Positions 43,270 to 51,836 of a stretch of DNA of 64,000 nucleotides are shown here, one piece after another (position 1 is the stretch's first letter; every line of letters begins with the position of its first letter). Made by a program: the position numbers and the translations under genes. The notes beneath the pieces are model-generated. The model was not told where the DNA came from. It did no database searches and was given only the letters and a program-made list of their open reading frames with translations. This DNA comes from Thiomonas sp. X19. GTDB lineage: Bacteria > Pseudomonadota > Gammaproteobacteria > Burkholderiales > Burkholderiaceae_C. The stretch covers positions 1 through 64,000 of the forward strand of contig NZ_LT605203.1 of NCBI RefSeq assembly GCF_900089495.1. The letters run 5' to 3'.

Positions 43270-46107
43270 TCAAGCCTGGGCCATCGCGGCCTGCGGCTTC
43301 CCCAGCTTCACCGCGCAATATTTCACCTCGGCAATCTTCCCCCAGGGGTCGAGGGCGGCGTTGGTCAGCAGGTTGGCTGCGGCCTCGGCGTAGGCGAAGG
43401 GGATGAACACCGCGTCTTCCGGCATGGCCTCGTCGGCGCGCGTGGCCAGGGTGATGACCCCGCGGCGCGACTCCACCTGCAGCGCCTGCCCCGCACGCAG
43501 GCCCAGCTTGGCCAGCAGCGTGGGGTGGATGCTCACCGTGGGCAGGGGCTCCAGGGCGTCGAGCACGCTGGCGTGGCGGGTCATGGCGCCGGTGTGCCAA
43601 TGCTCCAGCTCGCGCCCGGTGATGAGCACATAGGGATAGGCGTTGTCGGGCTGCTCGTCGGCAAAGCCCAGCGGCGCGGGGCGCAGCTTGGCGCGGCCGT
43701 CGGCGGTGGGAAAGCGGTCGATGAACACCACGCGCTGCCCCGGCTCGTCTTCCGCCGTGCAGGGATAGGTGACGGAGCCTTCGCGCTGCAGCCTGGCCCA
43801 GCTGATGCCGGCGATCGACGCCATCATGCCGCGCATTTCCTCGAACACCGCGCCCACGCCGGCTTCGCCGCCGTGCATGTCCACCTCGGCAATGGGCACC
43901 ACGCCCAGGCGGCGGCTCATCTCCTGGATGATCCACAAATCCGCCCGCGCTTCGCCGGGGCTGGCCAGCGCCTTGCGGCCGAGCTGCACCAGACGGTCGG
44001 TGTTGGTGACGGTGCCGGCCTTCTCCGGCCAGGCGGAAGCGGGCAGCACCACGTCGGCCAGGGCTGCGGTTTCGGTGAGGAAAATGTCTTGCACCACCAG
44101 ATGCTCCAGCCCCGCGAGCGCTTGTCGCGCGTGGTGCACGTCGGGGTCGCTCATCGCCGGGTTTTCGCCTTCGATGTACATGCCGCGGATGGTGCCGGCG
44201 AGCGCGGCGTGGACGATCTCCACCACCGTGAGGCCGGGCGTGCGGCTCAAGTGCCCTTGCGGCAGCGCCCAGTAGCGCTCCACATGCTCCAGCACCCCGG
44301 CGTCCTGCGTGCGCACGTAGTCGGGGAACATCATCGGAATGAGGCCGGCGTCGCTGGCGCCCTGCACATTGTTCTGACCGCGCAAGGGGTGCAGTCCGGT
44401 GCCGGGGCGGCCGATCTGGCCGGTGAGCTGGCACAGGGCGATGAGGGCACGCACATTGTCGGTGCCGTGCACATGCTGGGAGATGCCCATGCCCCAGAAG
44501 ATCATCGAACCCTTGCTGGTGGCGAAAGCGCGGGTGGAGGCGCGGATGTCGGCAGCGGGGACGCCGCAGATCGGCTCCATCGCCTCCGGGCTGAGCGCGG
44601 CGACATGCTGGCGGATGGTTTCGACCTCGTCCGGGTGGCAGCGGGCGGCAACACTGGCCCGGTCCAGCAAGTTCTCGGCAAACACCACATGCAGCATGGC
44701 GTTGAGCAGGGCGAGGTCGGCGCCGGGTTTGAACTGCAGGGTCATCCAGGCCTTGCGCGCCAGCTCGGTGCGGCGCGGGTCGGCGAGGATGAGACGGGTG
44801 CCGCGCTTGAGGGCGTTCTTCATCCAGGTGGCCCCCACCGGATGGTTCACCGTGGGATTGGCGCCGATGATCAGCACCACGTCGGCCTGCAGCACATCCA
44901 TCACCGGGTTGCTCACCGCGCCCGAGCCCAGGCCTTCGAGCAAGGCGGCCACGCTGGAGGCATGGCACAGCCGGGTGCAGTGGTCCACGTTATGCGTACC
45001 GAAGCCCACGCGCACCAGCTTCTGGAACAGGTAGGCCTCTTCGTTGGTGCCCTTGGCGCTGCCGAAACCGGCCAGGGCTTCGCCGCCATGCTGCCCGCGG
45101 ATGCGCAAGAGGCCGCTGGCGGCGCGCTCCAGCGCTTCGTCCCAGGTGGCTTCGCGGAACACCGTGCGCCAGTCGGCAAGCCGGACCTGCTCGGGGTTCT
45201 TCGGCGCATCGTCGCGGCGAATCAGCGGCTTGGTGAGGCGCGCCGGGTTGGCGACATAGTCGAAGCCGAAACGGCCCTTGACGCACAGCCGGCTTTGGTT
45301 GGCGATGCCGTCACGGCCTTCGACGCGGGCAATGTGTTCATGGCCTTGCGCATCCGGCTGGATGTGATAGGTGAGCGCACAGCCGACGCCGCAATAGGGG
45401 CAGACCGAATCGACCTCGCGGCTGGAGAGCTTGGCCCAGGAGCCGTTGCCCGGGGCCAGCGCGCCGGTGGGGCAGGCTTGCACGCATTCGCCGCAGGCCA
45501 CGCAGGTGCTCTCGCCCATGGGTGCGTCTTGGTCGAACACGATGCGCGCCCCAGCCCCGCGCCCGGCCAGGCCGATGACGTCGTTGCCCTGCTCCTCGCG
45601 GCAGGCGCGCAGGCAGCGGGTGCACTGGATGCAGGCGTCGGCATTGAAGGTGATGGCGGGATGGGAGTTGTCCACCGCTGGAGCTTGCGGCCAATGGGCG
45701 GCTTCGGCCTGTACGTCTCGGAATGCGGCCGCGTAGCGGCTGCGGTCGGCACCCAGGCGCTGCGCCCAGCGGTCGAGTTCGTCGTTGACGCGATCGACCC
45801 GCTGCGGCTTGCGCGCAACCAGCAACTCGAGCACGCCGCGTTGCGCCGCCAGGGCGCGGAGGCTCTGCGCCTGCACCTGCATGTCGGGCGCAACCGTGCG
45901 GCAGCACGACGCCGCCAGCACGCGCTCGCCAGCCACTTCCACCATGCAGGCGCGGCAGTTGCCGACCGGTCGCAGAGGGTCTTGATGGCAGAGATGCGGA
46001 ATCTCCACGCCGTGGCGCTGCGCCGCGGCCCAGATGGTTTCTCCCGCGTGCGCGGTGAGGGGTTTGCCGTCCAGACTGAAGGCGACGGTGGGTGGGGTCA
46101 TGTCCAT
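43270..46107 (-). CDS. fdsA: NAD-dependent formate dehydrogenase alpha subunit
   Basis: A 945-residue molybdo/tungsto-enzyme subunit that oxidises formate to CO2. In order: a [2Fe-2S] domain (HLCHQDPLRPVGNCRACMVEV), a His/Cys cluster (AASCCRTVAPDM), two ferredoxin-like [4Fe-4S] motifs (CIQCTRCLRACREEQ; CVACGECVQACPTG), the catalytic-domain cluster (SVCPYCGVGCALTYH) and the Mo-ligand Cys in CTRLCHASSV. The MGD-binding region follows. Translation is coupled to the fused beta/gamma gene (three-base gap, GGAG inside the upstream end). No fdsD-like small subunit gene follows; the next gene is convergent. Confidence 0.95.
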   Translation of the reverse strand: MDMTPPTVAFSLDGKPLTAHAGETIWAAAQRHGVEIPHLCHQDPLRPVGNCRACMVEVAGERVLAASCCRTVAPDMQVQAQSLRALAAQRGVLELLVARKPQRVDRVNDELDRWAQRLGADRSRYAAAFRDVQAEAAHWPQAPAVDNSHPAITFNADACIQCTRCLRACREEQGNDVIGLAGRGAGARIVFDQDAPMGESTCVACGECVQACPTGALAPGNGSWAKLSSREVDSVCPYCGVGCALTYHIQPDAQGHEHIARVEGRDGIANQSRLCVKGRFGFDYVANPARLTKPLIRRDDAPKNPEQVRLADWRTVFREATWDEALERAASGLLRIRGQHGGEALAGFGSAKGTNEEAYLFQKLVRVGFGTHNVDHCTRLCHASSVAALLEGLGSGAVSNPVMDVLQADVVLIIGANPTVNHPVGATWMKNALKRGTRLILADPRRTELARKAWMTLQFKPGADLALLNAMLHVVFAENLLDRASVAARCHPDEVETIRQHVAALSPEAMEPICGVPAADIRASTRAFATSKGSMIFWGMGISQHVHGTDNVRALIALCQLTGQIGRPGTGLHPLRGQNNVQGASDAGLIPMMFPDYVRTQDAGVLEHVERYWALPQGHLSRTPGLTVVEIVHAALAGTIRGMYIEGENPAMSDPDVHHARQALAGLEHLVVQDIFLTETAALADVVLPASAWPEKAGTVTNTDRLVQLGRKALASPGEARADLWIIQEMSRRLGVVPIAEVDMHGGEAGVGAVFEEMRGMMASIAGISWARLQREGSVTYPCTAEDEPGQRVVFIDRFPTADGRAKLRPAPLGFADEQPDNAYPYVLITGRELEHWHTGAMTRHASVLDALEPLPTVSIHPTLLAKLGLRAGQALQVESRRGVITLATRADEAMPEDAVFIPFAYAEAAANLLTNAALDPWGKIAEVKYCAVKLGKPQAAMAQA

Positions 46108-46110
46108 GAT

Positions 46111-48015
46111 TCAGATCTCCGCTGTCGCACGGCCGCTTCCGACTTCCTGAGGGAAGTGGCGCAGCACGCTGTCGGTGGGGTTGGGGGCGGCCTGGCCGAG
46201 GCCGCAGATGGACGCGTCGCGCATGAGCTGGCTTAAAGCGCCGATGTGCGCGCCGTCCCATTGCGAGGGAGCCATCGCCGCGAGCATCTGGTGCGTGCCT
46301 TCGCGGCAAGGAGTGCATTGGCCACAGCTCTCGTGGGCGAAGAACTGCATGAGGTTGCGCGCGGCGTGTGTGGCGGTGTCGGTGTGATGCGGATTCCTGC
46401 CGAGGACGATGACGGCCATCGAGCCGATGAAGCAGCCTTGCGCGTCCAGGGTGCCGAAGTCCAGCGGCAGGTCGGCTTGGCTCTCGTTGAGTATGCCGCC
46501 CGACGCGCCGCCGGGCAGCACGCCGTACAGGGTCCAGCCGGTGGCCATGCCGCCGCAGTATTCGTCGATGAGTTCGCGCGAGGTGATGCCCGCCGGTGCC
46601 AGAACCACGCCGGGCTTGGCGACGCGGCCCGAGACGGTGAAGCGGCGCAGGCCCTTGCGGCCACGCCGGCCTTGGTTCGCCCAGGCGAGCGGGTCATTCA
46701 GAATATCGCGCACCCACCAGAGGGTTTCGACGTTGTGCTCCAGCGTGGGCCTGCCGAACAGGCCGCTGATGGCGACGATCGGCGGCTTGAGCCGGGGCAT
46801 GCCGCGTTTGCCTTCGAGCGATTCGATCAGCGCCGATTCCTCGCCGCAGATATAGGCCCCGGCACCACGGCGCAGCGCCACTTGGGGCAGGCGCTTGCGC
46901 ACCTCGGCGTCGCTGCCCGGTTCATCATCCGCCGCGCCACCAATATCCACCCCGCCATAGCGCAGCAGCCCGGCGGCGTGCAGGGCTTGCAGTTCGCGAT
47001 GCAACAGCGCGCCCTCGGCGGCGTATTCGTCGCGCAGGTAAATCCACACCCGGCCTGCGGCCACGGCCCAGGCGGCGATCAGAATGCCCTCCAACATGCG
47101 GTGCGGCGTGGTGCGCAGCAGGTGGCCGTCCTTGCAGGTGCCCACCTCGCCTTCGTCGGCGTTGATCACCACCAGGCGCGGGCCCGGCTGCTGCGCCACG
47201 GTGCGCCATTTGCGCACGCTGGGAAACCCGGCACCGCCCAGGCCGCGCAACTCGGCGTCCTCGATGCGCTGCATCGCCACTTCAGGGGTGATACGCCCGG
47301 CACGGCAATCGGCCAGCAGGGCGTAGCCGCCACCTGCGCGATAGGCGGCGAGGTCTTCGGCATCCTTCGGCGCTGGCGGCGCTACGTTCCCCACCCCAAT
47401 CCTCCCCACAGGTTGGGAGGGAGTGATCTCACCTTCCCCGCCGGCGGGGAAGGCCGGGAGGGGAATGGCTTGCGGCAGGGCTGCGAGCACCGCTTCAGCC
47501 GTGGCATGGCCCAGTGCCTGGCGCCCGACCAGCACGCCGGGGGCCCGGGTGCACAAGCCCATGCAGGACGCGCCCTCCACCGCGACGCCATCGCCGCAGC
47601 GTTGCTGCAGGTCGGTGAGCAGCGCATCGGCCCCGGCCAGGGCACAGCTCAGATTGGTGCACACGCGCACGGTGGCCGTGGGCGCGGGTTCGTCTTCGCG
47701 CAGCAGGCGGAAGTGGTGGTAGAAGCTGGCGACTTCAAACACCTCGCTGGTGCTCAGGCGCAGCCATTCGGCCAGCGCGGCGAGGCGCGAGGGGCGCAGG
47801 CCGCCTTCGGCGTCGTTGATGCGGTGCAGGTGCTCCATCAGCAGGTCGGGCCGGGCGGCCAGATCGGCGCAAGCGGCTTGCACGGCTTGCCGCGCCTGCG
47901 GACTGACCAGGCCGCCGCGCGGAGTGTTGCGCATGAAGCGCAGCGGCTGGGGGCGAGCGGCGCTTTGCTGCGGCTCGACGGCGGTGGGAACCCTTGTAGG
48001 CGCGGTGGTGGACAT
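46111..48015 (-). CDS. fdsB: Fused FdsG-FdsB (NuoE-NuoF-like) diaphorase subunit of formate dehydrogenase
   Basis: A 634-residue fusion. Residues about 25-180 are NuoE/FdsG-like with a [2Fe-2S] set of cysteines (CTNLSC; CMGLC). Residues about 215-634 are NuoF/FdsB-like: the FMN/NAD region (NADEGEVGTCKDGHLL; AYICGEESALIESLEG) and the [4Fe-4S] cysteines (ESCGQCTPCREGTHQM). In Cupriavidus these are two genes. The junction (residues about 183-210) is low-complexity and is encoded by a palindromic repeat (47387-47467). It passes electrons from FdsA to NAD+. Upstream, in the same direction, is the OFA transporter. Confidence 0.93.
   Translation of the reverse strand: MSTTAPTRVPTAVEPQQSAARPQPLRFMRNTPRGGLVSPQARQAVQAACADLAARPDLLMEHLHRINDAEGGLRPSRLAALAEWLRLSTSEVFEVASFYHHFRLLREDEPAPTATVRVCTNLSCALAGADALLTDLQQRCGDGVAVEGASCMGLCTRAPGVLVGRQALGHATAEAVLAALPQAIPLPAFPAGGEGEITPSQPVGRIGVGNVAPPAPKDAEDLAAYRAGGGYALLADCRAGRITPEVAMQRIEDAELRGLGGAGFPSVRKWRTVAQQPGPRLVVINADEGEVGTCKDGHLLRTTPHRMLEGILIAAWAVAAGRVWIYLRDEYAAEGALLHRELQALHAAGLLRYGGVDIGGAADDEPGSDAEVRKRLPQVALRRGAGAYICGEESALIESLEGKRGMPRLKPPIVAISGLFGRPTLEHNVETLWWVRDILNDPLAWANQGRRGRKGLRRFTVSGRVAKPGVVLAPAGITSRELIDEYCGGMATGWTLYGVLPGGASGGILNESQADLPLDFGTLDAQGCFIGSMAVIVLGRNPHHTDTATHAARNLMQFFAHESCGQCTPCREGTHQMLAAMAPSQWDGAHIGALSQLMRDASICGLGQAAPNPTDSVLRHFPQEVGSGRATAEI
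47387..47467. repeat. REP-like palindromic repeat within coding sequence
   Basis: Contains a perfect 22-bp palindrome (47432-47453, centre GCCGGC) and CCTCCC/GGGAGG arms on both sides. It has the appearance of an intergenic REP-like element but lies in frame inside fdsB, without a stop codon. It encodes the linker between the NuoE-like and NuoF-like domains. Confidence 0.7.
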
Positions 48016-48144
48016 GACGGCGGGACTCGATTGTTGTGACGTGTATGGGGTGCTCGTGAAGCGACGAGGCCGGCATGCAGCCGGCCTCGGATGTTCTACC
48101 GACTGGACAGCGACTGAATCCAGCCGCTGTCCGCAAACCTTAGC

Positions 48145-49782
48145 TCAGAACAGAACTGCTGCTTTTTGCAGGGCGATGGTCACGCCGATGAGGAAGGGAA
48201 TGCCCACGGCGGCCCAGGCCAGCACGCCGACCAGCCCCAAGCTGCCGCGCGCGGCGTGTTCCGCGTCGCCGCCGATGCGGTCTTCATGCTTGAGGGCACG
48301 CTCGCGAGCCAGCTCGTCGGGGGTCATGTAGTACTTGGGGTTGACCGGGCGCACCAGCATGTTGAGGATGAAGCCCAGCAGCAGCAGGCCAGTGAGGATG
48401 TACAGGGTGCGGTCGTAGACCAGGTTGTGCGCCACGCCGGCGTTGATCTGGGTCTGGCGAATGGCGGCGATGAGGAAGGGGCCCGCCACGCCGGCCACCG
48501 ACCAGGCGGTGAGCAGGCGGCCGTGGATGGCGCCCACCATCTGCGTGCCGAACAGGTCGGCCAGATACGCCGGCACGGTGGCGAAGCCGCCGCCGTACAT
48601 GGTCATGATGATGCAGACCACGAGGATGAACAGGCCGGCCGCGCCGCTGTGGCCCAGGCTGGGCAGGCTGGCGTACAGCACGATGCCGAGGGCGAAAAAG
48701 ACGGCGTAGGTGGTCTTGCGGCCGATGTAGTCCGACAGCGCGGCCCAGAACAGGCGCCCGCCACTGTTGAACAGGCTGATGAGCCCGAGCAGGCCGGCAG
48801 CGGCCGCCACCACACTGGCTTTCTGCGCGGCGTCGAGCGCCGCGGCGCTGCCGAGCCCGATGAGGCGGCCACCGAACACGTCTTGCAGCATGGGGCTGGC
48901 CATGGACAGCACGCCGATACCGGCCGTGACGTTCAGGCACAGCACACCCCACACCAGCCAGAACTGCGGCGTCTTCCAGGCCTTGTTGAGATGCACCTCA
49001 TGGTCGGTGATCATGGCGTTGCCGCCTTGCGCCTTGGGCGTCCAGCCCAGCGGCTTCCAGCCCGTGGGCGGCACGCGAAAGCCGAAGGCCCCGGCCGACA
49101 TCACCACGAAATAGAGAATGCCCATGAGGATGAGCGTGGGGGCCACGCCTTGCGGACTGGTGGCACTGAAATGTTTCATCAGCGCCACCGCCAGCGGCGC
49201 GCCGATCATGGCGCCCCCACCAAAGCCCATGATGGCGAAACCGGTGGCCAGGCCGCGACGGTCGGGGAACCACTTGATGAGTGTCGAGACAGGCGTGATG
49301 TAGCCCAGGCCCAGGCCGATGCCGCCCAGCACCCCGCTGCCCAGGATCACCAGCCAGAGTTGGTGGGTGGAGACGCCAATGCCGCCCAACACGAGGCCGC
49401 CGCCCCAGCACAGTGCGGCGATGAATCCGGCCTTGCGCGGGCCGGCGTGTTCCAGCCACGCGCCCCAGACGGCCGCTGAAATGCCGAGAAAGGCGATGAA
49501 GACTTCGAAGATGTGCGTGACCGATGGCACGGTCCAGTTGCAACTGGTGGTGGTGAGCTGGCCCCAGAAACCCATGCTGCTGCACAGGGCGGCGTCGGTG
49601 CCGGTGAGCAGCTTGCTCATGGGCAGCCAGAACACCGAAAAGCCGTAGGCCATACCGATGCAAAGGTGGATGGCGAGTGCTGCTGGCGGCACCAGCCAGC
49701 GGTTGAACTGCGTGCCCGCAACGGTACGCTCGCGGTCAAGCAGACCTGCTGCCGGCAGGGTTGTCGTCATCGATTCAGACAT
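48145..49782 (-). CDS. OFA-family MFS transporter (oxalate/formate type)
   Basis: A 545-residue membrane protein with about 12 helices. It contains OFA-family segments (FNRWLVPPAALAIHLCIGMAYGFSVFWLP; GLGLGYITPVSTLIKWFPDRRGLATGFAIMGFGGGA). GAGGAG lies six bases before the ATG at 49782. A cytoplasmic loop and an extra C-terminal helix pair make it longer than OxlT. Its place directly upstream of the fds genes suggests formate or oxalate transport linked to formate oxidation. Confidence 0.88.
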   Translation of the reverse strand: MSESMTTTLPAAGLLDRERTVAGTQFNRWLVPPAALAIHLCIGMAYGFSVFWLPMSKLLTGTDAALCSSMGFWGQLTTTSCNWTVPSVTHIFEVFIAFLGISAAVWGAWLEHAGPRKAGFIAALCWGGGLVLGGIGVSTHQLWLVILGSGVLGGIGLGLGYITPVSTLIKWFPDRRGLATGFAIMGFGGGAMIGAPLAVALMKHFSATSPQGVAPTLILMGILYFVVMSAGAFGFRVPPTGWKPLGWTPKAQGGNAMITDHEVHLNKAWKTPQFWLVWGVLCLNVTAGIGVLSMASPMLQDVFGGRLIGLGSAAALDAAQKASVVAAAAGLLGLISLFNSGGRLFWAALSDYIGRKTTYAVFFALGIVLYASLPSLGHSGAAGLFILVVCIIMTMYGGGFATVPAYLADLFGTQMVGAIHGRLLTAWSVAGVAGPFLIAAIRQTQINAGVAHNLVYDRTLYILTGLLLLGFILNMLVRPVNPKYYMTPDELARERALKHEDRIGGDAEHAARGSLGLVGVLAWAAVGIPFLIGVTIALQKAAVLF

Positions 49783-50014
49783 GGTGTCTCCTCTTGTGGG
49801 TTGTTGGCATGAACAACGTTACCGCTACGACTTGGGTAGCGGAATAGGTTTATAGCGCAAGCCTGTGACCGCAAGTTACTTGCCGAGGCGGAATTTGCCC
49901 ATCGATATTTCCTGAAGAGGCGTTCGGTTTTCCAGCATGCGCCCATGGCCTCAATCGGCATGAATACCCGGTGGAGATCCAAGTCCGGTTCTGCGGCGGC
50001 GCCTTGCCAAGGCC

Positions 50015-50947
50015 TCAGTCCGCGCCCAACTGCAGCGCTGCGGCGATCAGCGCCTCCACCGCCACCGGCCTGGGCTTGCGCGCCAGCGTCACCAGTCCGG
50101 TCTGCCACGACACCAGGGGTTGTTCCAGAAGCACCACATCCACCCCCTGCGGTGTGCCGATGTTGTCGAGCACGCTGCGCGGCAGGATGCTGCACCAGCT
50201 GCCGCTGGCCACATGCGCCAGCATGCTGACGATGGAGTTGGTTTCCACCCCCGGCTGCGGGCACAGGCCCAGGCCATCGAACACGCGGTTGATGGTCTTG
50301 CGGTTCTGCATGTCCGGCGTCAGCAGGCATAGCGGCAGTTGCCCCGCCTCGGCCCAGGTGATGGTCTTGAGACCCCATGCGGGGGTGCGGGCGCCGGCGA
50401 TGAGCACATGCTGCTCATGCCAGATGGGCACGAATTCCAGCTCCGCCGCGTGGCTGGACTCGGTGTAGACGATGCCGCCGTCGACTTCGAACGATTGCAC
50501 CCGGCGCAGGATGGCGTCGGTGTTGAGCGAGAGAATTTCGAGGGTGAGTTGCGGATGCTGCCGCGCCAGCTCGGCCGACAGCGCCGCCACCACGGTGAGC
50601 GCGGTGGGAATCACCCCGAGCCGCAGCCGGCCGCTCAAGCCCGCGCCCAACTGGGTCAGGTGCAAGCGGAAATCCGCCTCCACGGCCGCCATGCGTCGGG
50701 CATAGTCGAGCACCGCCAGGCCTTCGCTGGTGAAGCCCGAAAAGGCCTGGCCGCGCTCGACCACGGCCACGCCCAGTTCGGCTTCGAGGTCGCGAATGGC
50801 GGCCGACAAGGTGGATGGCGAAACATGGCAGCTGGCGGCGGCCCGGCCGAAGTGGCGCTCCTGCGCCAGGGCGATGAGGTAGCGGTATTTGCGTGAAAGC
50901 ATCTGCGGCGGTCTGAGGTGATCTGGGGCTGGCTCGGAAATCGACAT
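50015..50947 (-). CDS. LysR-type regulator of the formate block (FdsR-like)
   Basis: A 310-residue LysR regulator: N-terminal helix-turn-helix (YLIALAQERHFGRAAASCHVSPSTLSAAIRDLE) and a substrate-binding domain (RLRLGVIPTALTVVAALSAEL). It is transcribed toward the OFA and fds genes with a gap of 232 bp. Related FdsR proteins control fds genes in Cupriavidus, so regulation of this block is likely. The start is uncertain: 50947 is used, and 50974 is also open. Confidence 0.85.
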   Translation of the reverse strand: MSISEPAPDHLRPPQMLSRKYRYLIALAQERHFGRAAASCHVSPSTLSAAIRDLEAELGVAVVERGQAFSGFTSEGLAVLDYARRMAAVEADFRLHLTQLGAGLSGRLRLGVIPTALTVVAALSAELARQHPQLTLEILSLNTDAILRRVQSFEVDGGIVYTESSHAAELEFVPIWHEQHVLIAGARTPAWGLKTITWAEAGQLPLCLLTPDMQNRKTINRVFDGLGLCPQPGVETNSIVSMLAHVASGSWCSILPRSVLDNIGTPQGVDVVLLEQPLVSWQTGLVTLARKPRPVAVEALIAAALQLGAD

Positions 50948-51118
50948 GCAGGGCAAGGCTAGCGCAGCGGGCACGGCCGCGTTCAGCAGTCCTGAGGATC
51001 AGCCGACGCCGCAGGTTGACGACGCCCTGCCCTCACGGTCATCGGGCATCCCTCACCGTGGATTGCGCGCTTGACGCTCCCGGCGTGCGCAGCGCGACGG
51101 CAGCAACGCGGCGAAACC

Positions 51119-51836
51119 TCAGTCCAGCCAGTCGAAACCGAGTTGTTCGACGGCAAGAAATTCGCGGGTGAAATCAGCCACGGCGCCGTAGAAACCAGCC
51201 GCCGGATGCGCGGCGATAGCCTCGCACATGCGGGTGCCCCAGGGTTGGACATGCGCCTGGAACAGCGCGCGCTGGCACGTCAGCAGGCACCGCTCGGGGT
51301 CGTCGCCGGCGATGAGAAAACGCATGATTTCAGCCAGGATGGCGAAGTGGTCCTCGCTCTCGCCCACCTCCTGGCGCCGTGCCAGGCCGAGTTCCTGCAA
51401 GTCGCCGCGCAGGCGCGCGAGCGGCTTTTCGTGCAACGCGCCGGCCAGGTAGTAAGAAAGAACCGTAGACATACACCGCCGGCTGGCCGATGCCGCCGAA
51501 CAGGGTTTCGAAGGCCGCGCGCGCGGCGCCGGCGCTGGTGTGGCGCGCCGCCTCGGCCAGCCTCACCCGGGCGGCCTGCAGCGGGCTGGGCCGCGCGTCG
51601 GCCGCTGCAGCCGCAGCGGCGGGCTGTTCGGCCAGATGCCGCAGCAGCTCGGCATCGGCCGGGGCGATGTAGAGCAGCGCGAGCAAGCCCCAGACATCGG
51701 CACGGTCGGCATCCTCGGCGCTCGGGGCGGCGGCCAGGGGTTGCGGGCTGGCGGTGGAAGGGGATGACATGGCGGCGGGCAGCGAAGCAATCAGCGGAAA
51801 GGTTGGCAGTGCGGTGAGCAGGGAGGCCTGCGCCAT
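51119..51836 (-). pseudogene. TorD/NarJ-like chaperone gene with a frameshift
   Basis: From the ATG at 51836, directly after the preceding stop, the frame gives a TorD-family N-terminus (DVWGLLALLYIAPADAELLRHLAE) to QPAVYVYGSF. It then shifts near 51453-51460, where one surplus T lies in the sequence. The rest (YYLAGALHEKPLARLRGDL to FYGAVADFTREFLAVEQL) is in another frame down to 51119. Without the extra base a chaperone of about 238 residues results. Such proteins assist molybdoenzyme maturation, here the membrane formate dehydrogenase. Sequencing error is possible. Confidence 0.75.

Noticed and set aside
43525..46236. Plus-strand open frame of 903 codons opposite fdsA
   Set aside because: A shadow of the GC-rich fdsA gene; His/Gln/Gly-rich translation without any motif.
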